A stretch of DNA of 64,000 bases from Azospirillum endophyticum (GCF_016595245.1 NZ_JAENHM010000030.1:364387-428386); one strand, 5' to 3'; counted from the stretch's first letter, positions 8,614-17,186 are shown. Translations and numbers: made by a program. The notes: generated by a model not told the origin, from the sequence alone.

Positions 8614-8649
8614 GGGGAGACCGCTTCCTGCAACCACGTCGAACGTAAT

Positions 8650-8678
8650 AAATGCCGCAGGTCGACCCTGCGGCATTT
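8650..8678. terminator. Bidirectional hairpin terminator between tetR and sciP
   Basis: AAATGCCGCAGG pairs perfectly with CCTGCGGCATTT across a 5-nt loop. It lies between the convergent ends of tetR and sciP and, by symmetry, can act in both directions. Confidence 0.8.
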
Positions 8679-8698
8679 GATCCATGGCATGCGGTGGA

Positions 8699-9025
8699 TT
8701 AGTCGGCGCCGACCCTGTCGCGGACGGGTTGTCCGGGCCGATAGTCCTGCAGGCGGGTGGCGCGCAGACCGCGCATGCCGTGGCTGTCGATCAGCCGCTG
8801 CCAGGACAGGAATTCCTCGACCGACAGCGTATAGCGGCGGCACGCCTCTTCCAGGCTTATCAGGCCCGAACGGACGCCGGCGACCACTTCCGCCTTGCGG
8901 CGCATCACCCAACGCTTCGTGTCGGGCGGAGGGAGATCGTCTTCGGTCATGGGACGTCCCTCGGGACCAATGACCGATGCACCGGCTGCAGAGTCGTCGC
9001 CGATGTCGAGTTCTATGAGTGCCAT
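8699..9025 (-). CDS. sciP: SciP-type CtrA inhibitor (DUF1153)
   Basis: A small DNA-binding protein of 108 residues. The core VIGPEGRPMTEDDLPPPDTKR, then WVMRRKAEVVAGVRSGL, EEACRRYTLSVEEFLSWQ and the tail GMRGLRATRLQDYRP match the DUF1153/SciP family. In Caulobacter, SciP binds CtrA-activated promoters and blocks CtrA action, which ties it to flagellar and cell-cycle timing. ATG 9025 is chosen because GGAG sits 7 nt before it; an upstream in-frame start at 9088 would add 21 unconserved residues. The gene follows flgD on the same strand, so it may be read from the fliK promoter as well as its own. It is terminated by the hairpin at 8650-8678. Confidence 0.88.
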   Translation of the reverse strand: MALIELDIGDDSAAGASVIGPEGRPMTEDDLPPPDTKRWVMRRKAEVVAGVRSGLISLEEACRRYTLSVEEFLSWQRLIDSHGMRGLRATRLQDYRPGQPVRDRVGAD

Positions 9026-9216
9026 GCGCGGACGCTCCAACCCAAAACTGCGGATTCCACGATTTCGGGGTACTTTAGGCGCCGGCACTTAACAAATGCC
9101 TAAACGAAAGGATTAACTTTTTATCGGGTGGTAATCGCTTCCCCGAACGGACGGGATGGTTGCGGCACCCCGCCCGGCACGCGGGCCGACAGCTCGTCCG
9201 TCCGACGAACCCCCGA

Positions 9217-9966
9217 TCAATACACGGTGGTCAGCTTTGACAGAGGGACTTCGCTGGCGCCGATGTTCAGCACCGTCTCGCCGTCCTTGTTGTTGCCGAT
9301 ACCGGCCACGGTGCCGAAGGTGTAGGTGGTGGTCTTGATGGTGTCGTTCTTGTTCTCCGCCACCGGGGCGACGTTCATGCGATAGGTGCCGGGCTGGACC
9401 GCGCGGCCGTCGTTGTCCTTGAAGTCCCAGTTGACCGTATGCTTGGTGCCGGCGGTGGTCTCGCCGGGCATCGAGCGGATGATGTTGCCCTTGTCGTCGA
9501 GGATGTCGACGCGCACCGACTTGGCCGACGTCGCCAGCTCGTAGCCCAGCGGGGCCTGGGTCATCCCCTGCGTGTATTGGAAATTGTCGCCCTCGAAGGC
9601 GACCATGCGGCCGAGATAGGCGAGGTTGGTGGAGGCGGTGCCGGCGGACTGCAACTGCACCAGCTTGTCCAGGCGGCTGTTGGTGCCGATGTTCTGCTCG
9701 ACGTTGGCAAAGTCGACCAGCTGCTTGGTCATGTCGTTGGTGTCGAGCGGCTTCAGCGGGTCCTGGTTCTTCATCTGCGTGGTCAGCATGGTGAGGAACG
9801 TCTGGAAGTTGTCGCCCAGTCCCTTGGTCGCCGATGCCGTCTTGTCGGCGTCGGTCTGGGGGGTCTTGCTGGTTTCGGACGTCGTCTTCGACCCGGTGGA
9901 CTTGCCGCCCGAATAGGTGCCGTACTGGTTCAGGGTCAGGCCGGTTGTGGTGTCCGTGGTGGTCAT
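9217..9966 (-). CDS. flgD: Flagellar hook assembly (capping) protein FlgD
   Basis: Caps the growing hook so that FlgE subunits can polymerise, and is lost when the hook is complete. The 249-residue protein has a Thr/Ser-rich N-terminus. The conserved FlgD segment follows (FQTFLTMLTTQMKNQDPLKP, then DTNDMTKQLVDFANVEQ), and then the FLN/tudor-like C-terminal half with VRVDILDDKGNIIRSM and the GTYRMNV turn. It lies 78 bp downstream of fliK in the same direction and is probably in one operon with it. Confidence 0.95.
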   Translation of the reverse strand: MTTTDTTTGLTLNQYGTYSGGKSTGSKTTSETSKTPQTDADKTASATKGLGDNFQTFLTMLTTQMKNQDPLKPLDTNDMTKQLVDFANVEQNIGTNSRLDKLVQLQSAGTASTNLAYLGRMVAFEGDNFQYTQGMTQAPLGYELATSAKSVRVDILDDKGNIIRSMPGETTAGTKHTVNWDFKDNDGRAVQPGTYRMNVAPVAENKNDTIKTTTYTFGTVAGIGNNKDGETVLNIGASEVPLSKLTTVY

Positions 9967-10044
9967 GGCGGTCGTCCTTCTTGGCCTTTCCGGCCGGTAT
10001 TCCGAATGCGGCGAGTGGGCCGCGGGCGTGTCAGGGATGGGTCG

Positions 10045-11883
10045 TCAGGCGCGGATGTCGACGCGCCCGTTGCCGAGCGTCGCGGTGTAGACGGCACCGT
10101 CGGCCGCGTCATCGTCGCCGTCACCGCCGAAGCCGCGACCGCGCCGACCCGATCCGTTTCCCTTGCCGTCGCCCCGGCCGTCGCCTGCGAAGGGGTTGCC
10201 TTCGCCGCGCAGGCTGAAGTTCAGGCTGTTGGCGTCCGTCTGCAACCCGGCGTCTTGCAAGGCTCGTTCCAAGCTGCGGCTGTCGCGCTGCAGAAGTTCG
10301 AGCGTCTGCGCCTTTTCCACCGCGACCATCGCGTTGACCCGGCCATCGGCAGCGATGTCCAGCTTGATGTCGATTCGGCCCAGCTCGGCCGGATGCAGGT
10401 TGATGGTGAACTGGTCGACCTCGTCGCCGACATTCTTCTTGATGTGGACGGCGATCTGGTCATGCACGCCCATCGGCATGCCGGCGCCGCGCGACGGACG
10501 GAGCGTTGCGGCGGCTTGGGGCTGATCGATGCCGGGAAGGCTGGAATGGATATTTTCCATCGCCGCAAGCGCCGGGTGGAGGTGCGGGCTGGCGGCGGAA
10601 GTGCCGGACGCACCGGCACCGCCGGCCCCTTCGACGCTCTCCAGCGTCTTCGCCGCTCCACCGGCCGCGGCGGTCGCGATGGCTTCCGCCGCCTTCGCCA
10701 CGGGTGCAGCGACCGGGATCGGCGGCTGCGGCAATGCCGGGGCCTGAGGCTGGGCATCGTTCCGGTTGCCGCCCTCGGTCTCGGCATGCTTGCTGTTCGC
10801 CTTGGCCTCGCCCGTCTTCGCCTTGGCGGCGGCCAGCAGATCGGCGAAGCGGTCGGGCAGGGCGGCGTCTTCGTCGGTCGGCAGGGCTTCGGCGCCGGCA
10901 TCGGCCTGGGCCGTATCCGCCGCCTGGGTGGCATCGCCGGACTTGCCCGCAGGCTTCGCGGCTTCGCCGGCCGCGGCGGCGGCCCCGGCCGGTCCGCCTG
11001 CCACTGGGCCGGCCGCGGCGGCCTGTGCCTGCGCAAGCTGGGCCGCGGGATCGAGGGCGCCGGCCACGCCGTTCCCGGCGGCTCCGGAGGACGCGGCGGC
11101 ATCGCCGCCGCCGCCCGTCGTGTCGGCGGCATCCTTGGCCGCCTGTGCGACCGGCATCAGGCCGGCGAGGATCAGGTCGCTGGACTGCGGCAGCGGCTGC
11201 GGGGGAAGCGGCTGGGCAACGGGCAGGGGCTGGTCGGCGGGCTGGGCCGTGGCTTGGTCTTGGGCACCGGCATCCTCGACGGTCCGGTCGCCGTCGCTGG
11301 CGGCCTCGGTGGATGCGGTACCGGCATCTTCGGACGATGCGGCGGCCGTATCGGCATCCGCGGTCCCGGATCCGTCCGTCTTCGCCGCAGCAGTCTTGGC
11401 GGCGCCTGCCTTGGCGCCATCTGTCCTGGCTCCTTCGGCTTTGGCTCCGTCGGTCTTGGACGGCTCCTTCGGGTTTTCGGTTTTGGCCGGCCGGCGGTCG
11501 TCATGCTCCGCCCGGACGGTGCGGTCGCTGCCGTCGGTCGCGGCGGCCTTCGGTTCCGGTGGTCGGGCGGCGTCGGCCGGCCGGCTTGGCAGGGGAGGCC
11601 TGTCGCGGTTCAGGTCGGGCTTCGGCTCGGCGCGCACCGGCTGCCTGCGCCGAGCCTCCGCCGCCTGGGCGTCGCGGGCCTCCCTGGCGTCCTTGGCGGC
11701 ATCCTTGGCTGAGTCGCGGGCCGCATCGGCGGCCTGCTCGCGCTTGCGCGCGGCGGCATCGGCCAGCATACGGTCCATCATCTTGGAGAACAGGTCGTTG
11801 TTCGTCGTCGTGCCCTGGGTCTGCTGGGACTGGGCGAGGCCGTCGAACAAGGATGCGGCGCTGTTGTTCGATTGGACTTCCAT
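10045..11883 (-). CDS. fliK: Flagellar hook-length control protein FliK
   Basis: Acts as a secreted ruler and switches export specificity from hook to filament subunits. The long N-terminal and middle part is a low-complexity Ala/Pro/Lys/Asp-rich region (about residues 30-470), as usual for FliK. The C-terminal Flg_hook domain is clear (VHDQIAVHIKKNVGDEVDQF, then INLHPAELGRIDIKLDI and RDSRSLERALQDAGL). The ATG at 11883 (612 residues, MEVQSNNSAASLF) follows AGAGG and is preferred to a GTG 30 bp upstream. A sigma-54-type promoter lies 53 bp upstream. flgD follows. Confidence 0.9.
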   Translation of the reverse strand: MEVQSNNSAASLFDGLAQSQQTQGTTTNNDLFSKMMDRMLADAAARKREQAADAARDSAKDAAKDAREARDAQAAEARRRQPVRAEPKPDLNRDRPPLPSRPADAARPPEPKAAATDGSDRTVRAEHDDRRPAKTENPKEPSKTDGAKAEGARTDGAKAGAAKTAAAKTDGSGTADADTAAASSEDAGTASTEAASDGDRTVEDAGAQDQATAQPADQPLPVAQPLPPQPLPQSSDLILAGLMPVAQAAKDAADTTGGGGDAAASSGAAGNGVAGALDPAAQLAQAQAAAAGPVAGGPAGAAAAAGEAAKPAGKSGDATQAADTAQADAGAEALPTDEDAALPDRFADLLAAAKAKTGEAKANSKHAETEGGNRNDAQPQAPALPQPPIPVAAPVAKAAEAIATAAAGGAAKTLESVEGAGGAGASGTSAASPHLHPALAAMENIHSSLPGIDQPQAAATLRPSRGAGMPMGVHDQIAVHIKKNVGDEVDQFTINLHPAELGRIDIKLDIAADGRVNAMVAVEKAQTLELLQRDSRSLERALQDAGLQTDANSLNFSLRGEGNPFAGDGRGDGKGNGSGRRGRGFGGDGDDDAADGAVYTATLGNGRVDIRA

Positions 11884-11935
11884 GGACGGCCTCTCAGGGA
11901 CGGTGGAACGCACCGACGATGATGCGGGGCGAGCA

Positions 11936-11953
11936 ATGCAACCGGCGGGCCAA
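11936..11953 (-). promoter_or_regulatory. Sigma-54-type promoter of fliK-flgD
   Basis: On the minus strand the sequence reads TTGGCCCGCCGGTTGCAT. It has the invariant GG and GC doublets separated by exactly 10 bp and differs from the TTGGCACG-N4-TTGCAT consensus at one position. Transcription would start near 11926, about 43 nt before the fliK ATG. Sigma-54 with FlbD-type activation of mid-class flagellar operons is known in Caulobacter. Confidence 0.7.
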
Positions 11954-12082
11954 CCTCAGCTCCTTCTCACCGGCGCCTTGATGCGGACCAAGGCGGCAGA
12001 TCGCGCCCGTCGACTTCGAACAGGCCGGCAAATTCCGCCGGGTGCAGGGCCGTTCTTGCCGCAGCGGCCGGTTCCGGAACGG

Positions 12083-12109
12083 AAAAAGCCGCCCCGATGA
12101 CGAGGCGGC
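12083..12109 (-). terminator. Terminator of the flgI-flgJ-flgN operon
   Basis: Read on the minus strand, GCCGCC pairs with GGCGGC across a short loop and is followed by TTTTT. It lies 52 bp after the flgN stop codon. Confidence 0.75.
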
Positions 12110-12160
12110 ATTGCATGGCTCTCGGATCCCGGCCCAGAGGGCCGTTCTCGAAGCGTCGGT

Positions 12161-12670
12161 TCAAAGCCGGGTGTTCAGGGCCGCCGAGGTCCGCGGCCCG
12201 CTGGGCGGCGGGGAATAGCCGCGTCCACCGCCCATATGCGCGGCATAGGCGGTGGACGGCGCCTTCTGCTGCCGGGTGATGACGCCGACGACGGTATCGA
12301 CCATCACCTTCTGCGCCTCGCTGCCGACCCGCAGGGCCTCGGCATTGTCGGCGGTCGCGGCGTAGAGCTTGGCCGTCGCCTCCTTCAACGCCGACTTCAT
12401 CTCTGCGGGCAGGCCGATCAGGCCCTCGCGGTCGACGCGCAGCAGGCGGGAAATCTCCTCATAGACCAGCGTCATCGGCTGCTTGTCCCTGACGATCTGC
12501 GCCAGTTCCTTGGCCGGGCGGCGGGCGCGGACGGCGGCGGCCTCGCGTTCCAGCAGCCCGGTCAGTCGGCCCATCAGTTCGATCAGCGCTCCGGCGCGCT
12601 CCTGGGCGTTCTTCGGCAGGTTGGCAGCCGGTTTGGCGGCTTGGGGGAAGCGGACGTCGACCTTATCCAT
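12161..12670 (-). CDS. flgN: FlgN-like flagellar export chaperone
   Basis: A 169-residue, mainly helical protein starting MDKVDVRFPQAAK. A helical bundle from about residues 20-130 contains ERAGALIELMGRLTGLLERE, then KQPMTLVYEEISRLLR, and the tail is glycine/proline-rich. Length, helical content and position after flgI-flgJ fit the FlgN family, which holds hook-filament junction proteins FlgK and FlgL in the cytoplasm before export. The ATG overlaps the end of flgJ by 8 bp, which indicates translational coupling and decides the start against an upstream in-frame codon. Family assignment rests mostly on size and context. Confidence 0.7.
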   Translation of the reverse strand: MDKVDVRFPQAAKPAANLPKNAQERAGALIELMGRLTGLLEREAAAVRARRPAKELAQIVRDKQPMTLVYEEISRLLRVDREGLIGLPAEMKSALKEATAKLYAATADNAEALRVGSEAQKVMVDTVVGVITRQQKAPSTAYAAHMGGGRGYSPPPSGPRTSAALNTRL

Positions 12671-13052
12671 GGCTGGCCTCCTGGGCACGAAGAAGCTCGT
12701 CGTAAACCTGCTTGGCGATGCCGAAGCCACCGCGCTGGGTGATCTGCTTGCCGAACTGCTCGACCAGCATCGGCCGGAACATTTCCTCGCCGCGCCCGCC
12801 GCCGAAGGTCTCGTCGGTCTCGATCCCTTCGAACATCGGGCCCAGCATCTGCGACACGAACTGGCTTTCGAATTCCCCGGCCGATTTGCGCAGCTGGGAA
12901 AGCTTTGCCGGGTCGGCCTTTGCCTCCAGGTCGGAAATCCTTGCCAGGGTGCGCACGCCGTATCCGGCGGCCTGGGCGCGCTCGACCAGCGAGGAGACCG
13001 GCGAGGGGGGGCGCTGGGCCGAAGCGGTCGAAAGGGCGGGGCTCATGGTCAT
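12663..13052 (-). CDS. flgJ: Rod-binding protein FlgJ (rod domain only)
   Basis: The 129-residue protein matches the N-terminal rod-capping domain of FlgJ (LRKSAGEFESQFVSQMLGPM, then FEGIETDETFGGG and EEMFRPMLVEQFGKQI). It helps rod subunits assemble through the periplasm. The C-terminal muramidase domain of enterobacterial FlgJ is absent, as is normal in alphaproteobacteria, where a separate transglycosylase is used. The start overlaps the flgI stop by one base (TGATG). Confidence 0.92.
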   Translation of the reverse strand: MTMSPALSTASAQRPPSPVSSLVERAQAAGYGVRTLARISDLEAKADPAKLSQLRKSAGEFESQFVSQMLGPMFEGIETDETFGGGRGEEMFRPMLVEQFGKQITQRGGFGIAKQVYDELLRAQEASHG

Positions 13053-14206
13053 CAGATCACCTCGATCTCGGCTTGCAGGGCGCCGGCGGCCTTGACCGAC
13101 TGGAGAATGGCGATCATGTCCCGCGGTCCCACCCCGAGCGCATTCAAGGATTGTACCAACTCCTGCAAGGTGACCCCGGAATTCATCACGGCGAGACGGT
13201 TGTTGGACTGGTCGTCGACCTGGATGTCGGTGCGCGGCACCACCGCGGTCTGGCCCTGGCTGAAGGGGCCGGGCTGGCTGACCTGCGGGGTTTCGGTGAT
13301 GCGGATGGTCAGGTTGCCCTGGGCGATCGCGACGGTGGAGATGCGGACGTTCTCGCCCATCACGATGACGCCGGACTTCTCGTCCACCACCACGCGGGCG
13401 ACCTGATCGGGGGTGATGCGGAGCTGTTCGATCTCCGTCACCAGACCCACCACGTCGCCGCGGCGCGATTCCGGCACGTTGATCAGGACGGAGGCCGGGT
13501 CGGTCGCCTGGGCGCGGTTGCCGCGCAGCTGGATGTTGATGGCGGTCGCCACCCGCTGGGCGGTGGTGAAGTCGGGATTGCGCAAGGACAGGCGCAGCAC
13601 CGGCAGCTCGGCCAGCGAGAACTGGATTTCCCGCTCGACGATGGCGCCGGAGGAGATGCGCCCGGAGGTCGGGACGCCGCGGGTCACGCTGGCGCCCTGG
13701 CCCTGGGCGGTGAAGCCCGACACCGCGATTGGCCCCTGCGCCACCGCATAGACCTCGCCGTCGGCGCCCATCATCGGGGTGACCAGCAGGGTGCCGCCCA
13801 GCAGGCTCTTGCTGTCGCCCATCGCCGACACGGTGACGTCGATGCGGGTGCCCTGCGCGGCATAGGCGCCGAGCGTCGCCGTCACCATCACCGCCGCCAC
13901 GTTCTTGGTGCGCAGGTTGGTGCCGCGGGTGTTGACGCCCATCCGTTCCAGCATGCCGGTCAGGCTCTGTTCGGTGAAGGGCGAGTTGTTCAGGCTGTCG
14001 CCGGTGCCGTTCAGGCCCACCACGAGCCCGTAGCCGATCAGCATGTTGTCGCGCACGCCCTCGACATCGACGATGTCCTTGATGCGGGCGGACGCGGCCA
14101 GCGCCGGTGCGGCCGGAACGCCGAACGCCAGCAGGGCGGTCAGCACGGCGGTCAGCACCGCCAGGGCGGCACGGCGGCGCGGAAGGCGAAAGGCGGTGGG
14201 GATCAT
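13052..14206 (-). CDS. flgI: Flagellar P-ring protein FlgI
   Basis: Forms the periplasmic P ring around the rod. The 384-residue form starts MIPTAFRLPRRRAAL and has a signal peptide ending near PAAPALA. It then has the family segments RIKDIVDVEGVRDNMLIGYG, LVVGLNGTGDSL, MLERMGVN, NVAAVMVTATLGAYAAQGTR and, at the end, LVQSLNALGVGPRDMIAILQ with KAAGALQAEIEVI. The ATG at 14206 follows AGGAG; 13 further in-frame codons upstream are not signal-like. It is the first gene of flgI-flgJ-flgN and divergent from fliX, the arrangement known in Caulobacter. Confidence 0.96.
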   Translation of the reverse strand: MIPTAFRLPRRRAALAVLTAVLTALLAFGVPAAPALAASARIKDIVDVEGVRDNMLIGYGLVVGLNGTGDSLNNSPFTEQSLTGMLERMGVNTRGTNLRTKNVAAVMVTATLGAYAAQGTRIDVTVSAMGDSKSLLGGTLLVTPMMGADGEVYAVAQGPIAVSGFTAQGQGASVTRGVPTSGRISSGAIVEREIQFSLAELPVLRLSLRNPDFTTAQRVATAINIQLRGNRAQATDPASVLINVPESRRGDVVGLVTEIEQLRITPDQVARVVVDEKSGVIVMGENVRISTVAIAQGNLTIRITETPQVSQPGPFSQGQTAVVPRTDIQVDDQSNNRLAVMNSGVTLQELVQSLNALGVGPRDMIAILQSVKAAGALQAEIEVI

Positions 14207-14240
14207 GACGCGGACACTCCTGAACTCGTGCCCGTCCCTA

Positions 14241-14257
14241 TACAAACAGCGTGCCAG
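14241..14257 (-). promoter_or_regulatory. Possible sigma-54-type promoter of flgI
   Basis: The minus strand reads CTGGCACGCTGTTTGTA. The -24 half (TGGCACG) is perfect, but the -12 half has GT where GC is expected, at the correct 10-bp distance. The predicted start lies about 25 nt before the flgI ATG. Position supports it; the -12 mismatch weakens it. Confidence 0.45.
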
Positions 14258-14436
14258 ACGTCATGGATGGCGGGTTTCCTTGCTCGCCCTGAAAAACGCC
14301 CGCGATATGGCGCGTTTCGGTCACAGCCGGGCGGCAATTTTTGCCCGATTGCGGCAAGGCTTGACCGGATGTTAAGGTTGATCCATCTAAGGTGTGCGCG
14401 TTTACGCATCCTTTACTGCAAACGGTTGCACGGATC

Positions 14437-14862
14437 ATGAAAGTCGAAGGCTCCGGAAACATACGCGGCGGCGGGTCGGTCCGCCGCACCGGCAAGGCCG
14501 AAGGCTCGTCCGGCGCCGCGTTCTCCAAGCAGTTGGTGGGAGAGGCCGGCTCCGCACACGGCGTCAGCGGGACCGCCGCCACCGCCGGGGTGTCTGGCGT
14601 GCTGGCCTTGCAGGAGGTCGACGCGACCGACGACGCCACCGCGCGTGCGTCGCGCGGCAAGATGCGGGCGGAGGAGATGCTGGACCGGCTGGAGGAACTT
14701 CAGCACGGTCTGCTGTCCGGTACCTTGTCGATGCAGAAGCTCGTCGATCTGGCGAAGGTGGTGCAGACGCGCCGCGCCCAGGTCGACGATCCCGGACTGG
14801 CCGAAATCCTGGATGAAATCGATCTGCGGGCGCAGGTCGAACTGGCGAAGCTGACCTCCTGA
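14437..14862 (+). CDS. fliX: Flagellar assembly regulator FliX
   Basis: A 141-residue cytoplasmic protein. In Caulobacter, FliX couples basal-body assembly to the activity of the sigma-54 activator FlbD. The conserved C-terminal half is present: RAEEMLDRLEELQHGLLSG, then MQKLVDLAKVVQTRR and DPGLAEILDEIDLRAQVELAKL. The N-terminal half is Gly/Ala-rich. The start MKVEGSGNIRGGG at 14437 is preferred; the frame is open further upstream. Its position divergent from flgI is conserved in alphaproteobacteria. Confidence 0.9.
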   Translation: MKVEGSGNIRGGGSVRRTGKAEGSSGAAFSKQLVGEAGSAHGVSGTAATAGVSGVLALQEVDATDDATARASRGKMRAEEMLDRLEELQHGLLSGTLSMQKLVDLAKVVQTRRAQVDDPGLAEILDEIDLRAQVELAKLTS

Positions 14863-15113
14863 CTTGACGGGCCGACCCGGCGGGCTGAGCCGGTGGCTCC
14901 GGCCGGCGGCCATGCCGACCATGCAAGGGGCGGCCCTGCGTCTGGCCGCATCTCTTCGCGCATGGCGCGGCGAATGTGCCACGCTCACAAATCTTTTTTA
15001 TTCCAAGGGCTTGTTTGGTCGTTTCGGGGGCGAACCATAGGGTTGCGGTCCAGACGTGGCGTGCCTATACTCCGCGCCGCCCGGATCACCCCTTTTTCGC
15101 TGGATGCTTTCGG

Positions 15114-15533
15114 ATGACGTCGCCGCTTCTGCCCCAGAACTATTCCCCGTCGGAAGACGAGGAGTTCATGAACCCGATCATGCGGGAGTATTTCCGCCAG
15201 AAGCTGCTGCGCTGGCGCGCGGAACTGCTGGCGGAATCCACCGGCACGCTGAACAGTCTCCAGGAAGGCGGTATCCAGGAACCGGATATCGCTGACCGCG
15301 CCTCGGCGGAGACCGACCGCGCGCTGGAACTGCGCACCCGCGATCGTGAACGCAAGCTGATCTCCAAGATCGATGCCGCGCTCGAGCGCCTCGTCGACGG
15401 CAGCTACGGCTATTGCGAGGAGACGGGCGACCCCATCTCCGTCCGCCGGCTGGACGCCCGGCCGATCGCGACGCTGAGCCTGGAGGCCCAGGAGCGTCAC
15501 GAGCGGATGGAGCGGACCCAGCGCGACGACTGA
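15114..15533 (+). CDS. dksA: RNA polymerase-binding protein DksA
   Basis: Binds the secondary channel of RNA polymerase and works with ppGpp to adjust transcription. The 139 residues hold the two-helix coiled coil with an acidic tip (DIADRASAETDRALELRTRD) and the C-terminal globular part (YGYCEETGDPISVRRLDARP). Only one cysteine remains of the four that bind zinc in E. coli DksA; the others are T, S and A/Q. Such zinc-independent forms are known in alphaproteobacteria. ATG 15114 opens MTSPLLPQNYSPSEDEEFMN. Confidence 0.92.
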   Translation: MTSPLLPQNYSPSEDEEFMNPIMREYFRQKLLRWRAELLAESTGTLNSLQEGGIQEPDIADRASAETDRALELRTRDRERKLISKIDAALERLVDGSYGYCEETGDPISVRRLDARPIATLSLEAQERHERMERTQRDD

Positions 15534-15643
15534 CGCCGCGCCGGTTCCCGGCAGCGCAAGCTTCCTGGCGCCCGCCGCCGGGGATCGGGATTCGCGTCGT
15601 TCCGGTATGATGCCGACAAGCCGGTATCCTATCGACAGGATTG

Positions 15644-15670
15644 AAAGCGCCGGCCCGGGACCGGCGCTTT
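15644..15670 (+). terminator. Terminator after dksA
   Basis: AAAGCGCCGG pairs with CCGGCGCTTT across a 7-nt loop, 110 bp after the dksA stop. The tail is CGTCATTT, so it is a moderate intrinsic terminator. Confidence 0.65.
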
Positions 15671-15817
15671 CGTCATTTCGGGAGCCGGCGAGGCCGCCCC
15701 GGACCACGCTTCCGGTCGGCAGGGTCTCTGCGCTCCCGTGCGGGGCATGGAACCATTGCCGCGTCGAAAGGGTTCGGAACGGAACACGAAGCAGCGGTTC
15801 CAAACCCGGGGGTGATC

Positions 15818-16036
15818 ATGGACAACGAGACCTTCAACCTCGACCTGCGCAAATTCCTGAAGCAGGTCGGCGTCACGTCGCAGCGCGAGATCGAACTGGC
15901 GGTCGGCCGCGCGCTGGCCGAGGGGCGGTTGGATGGGGCGAAATCCCTGTCGGCCCGAATGGTGCTGACGGTCGACGGCATCGACCTGACGCATGAGGTC
16001 ACCGGCGACCTGTCCTTGGAGCCGCGGTCGGAATGA
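15818..16036 (+). CDS. Small conserved protein, DUF6494-like
   Basis: A 72-residue soluble protein starting MDNETFNLDLRKFLKQVGVT. It then has SQREIELAVGRALAEGRLDG and a C-terminal VDGIDLTHEVTGDLSLE. This layout is familiar from a small alphaproteobacterial family of unknown function (DUF6494); the family name is from memory. ATG 15818 follows GGGGGTG, and the open frame upstream is not conserved-looking. It ends 4 bp before the convergent ATP-grasp gene. Confidence 0.75.
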   Translation: MDNETFNLDLRKFLKQVGVTSQREIELAVGRALAEGRLDGAKSLSARMVLTVDGIDLTHEVTGDLSLEPRSE

Positions 16037-16040
16037 CCGG

Positions 16041-17186
16041 TCAGGCCGGGTGGAGATGCGGGGTTATGGTCAGGATGGCCGTGGTCATCCTGCGTTCGTT
16101 CCATGGCACGTCATGGTGGGCCGTGGTCAAATAGTGGCTGTTGGGGTCGCGGACCAATTCGGCGGGAAAAAGGGCAATGGTCTTGCCGGCGGTCCGGCCG
16201 AATAGTCCCACATGAGGGCGGCCGGTCAGGGCGCAGGCCATCGCCCGGCACAGGTCGCTGCCCGCCAGATCGCCGAGATGGGTGGTCTGGGTGGGACGGG
16301 CATTGAACTCCAGGAAAACGGGCGGGCTGCCATCCTCCGGCAGGATGGCATCGATGCCGCCGAAGCCGGAATAGGCCGTCAGTTCCACCATCCGCCGGGC
16401 CATATCCATCAACTGCGGATGGTCCGCCAGTTCGATCACCGAGGCCGGGCCGAAGGGAGCCGGCTGGTGATTCAGGACGGAATAGGCGAAGCCCTCCAGC
16501 ATCCGTCCGGCAAGCGCGCAGAAGGACACCGACGCCGCCCGTCCGCGCAGGAATTGCTGCGCGACGATCCGTCCGGCGGCTGGTGAATTGGGAACCCCGT
16601 CGGCCCCCGTCCTTTCCAGGCTGGCCGCCAGTTCGACCGCCTGCCGGGCGTCGGAGGCGAGAAACACTCCGCGGCCGGCGGAGCTGCCGTCGCGTTTCAG
16701 CAAAAGCGGTGCGCCGAGCCCCGACAGATCGGCCGCCTCGGTACTCTCCGGATCGACGATGACCTGACGCGGCGTACGGATGCCGGCCGCAGCCGCCCGT
16801 TCCACGCAGTGCGAGCGGTCTTCCTCCCAGGATACTCCGCCGTACCATCCCTGGAGGATCCGCAGACAGTGGGCGTCGGCGCTTTTCTCCGCCACCCGGT
16901 CAAGCAGTCGGCCGGCCGAGCCCAGGACGGCGACTGCGCTTTCTTCGCAGCCGACGACGATGTCGGCCCGAAGCTGCACCGCTGCCCGTGCGACGGTGAG
17001 CGTCAGGTCGTCTGCAGCCATCCCGGGGGAAAATGCATGCCTGCCGTCGATGTGATCGCTGAGTTCGAGCAGGGAGTTCCGGGGGCAGATGGCGAAGATG
17101 CGAAACCCCGCCGCCTTCAATGCCGCCGGCATCCTTGCGGTGCCATGACGATACATCGCGCAGGACACCAGCAATGCGGTGGGCAT
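16041..17186 (-). CDS. ATP-grasp family protein of unknown substrate
   Basis: A 381-residue enzyme expected to join a carboxylate to an amine or thiol with ATP. A Rossmann-like N-terminal part (TALLVSCAMYRHGTARMPAA, then GFRIFAICP) is followed by the ATP-grasp core: PLLLKRDGSSAGRGVFLAS (phosphate loop and Lys), GRIVAQQFLRG, and FGGIDAILPEDGSPPVFLEF then NARPTQTTH (Mg-binding E and N). It resembles carbamoyl-phosphate-synthase-like orphan members. The ATG at 17186 follows GAAGG and is favoured over upstream in-frame codons without a site. It has no pathway neighbours; a role in modifying surface or flagellar components is possible but unsupported. Confidence 0.8.
   Translation of the reverse strand: MPTALLVSCAMYRHGTARMPAALKAAGFRIFAICPRNSLLELSDHIDGRHAFSPGMAADDLTLTVARAAVQLRADIVVGCEESAVAVLGSAGRLLDRVAEKSADAHCLRILQGWYGGVSWEEDRSHCVERAAAAGIRTPRQVIVDPESTEAADLSGLGAPLLLKRDGSSAGRGVFLASDARQAVELAASLERTGADGVPNSPAAGRIVAQQFLRGRAASVSFCALAGRMLEGFAYSVLNHQPAPFGPASVIELADHPQLMDMARRMVELTAYSGFGGIDAILPEDGSPPVFLEFNARPTQTTHLGDLAGSDLCRAMACALTGRPHVGLFGRTAGKTIALFPAELVRDPNSHYLTTAHHDVPWNERRMTTAILTITPHLHPA

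Noticed and set aside
9439..11712. A 757-codon plus-strand frame opposite flgD and fliK
   Set aside because: It is Gly/Arg/Ala-rich antisense of the fliK low-complexity region, with no start signal or domain.
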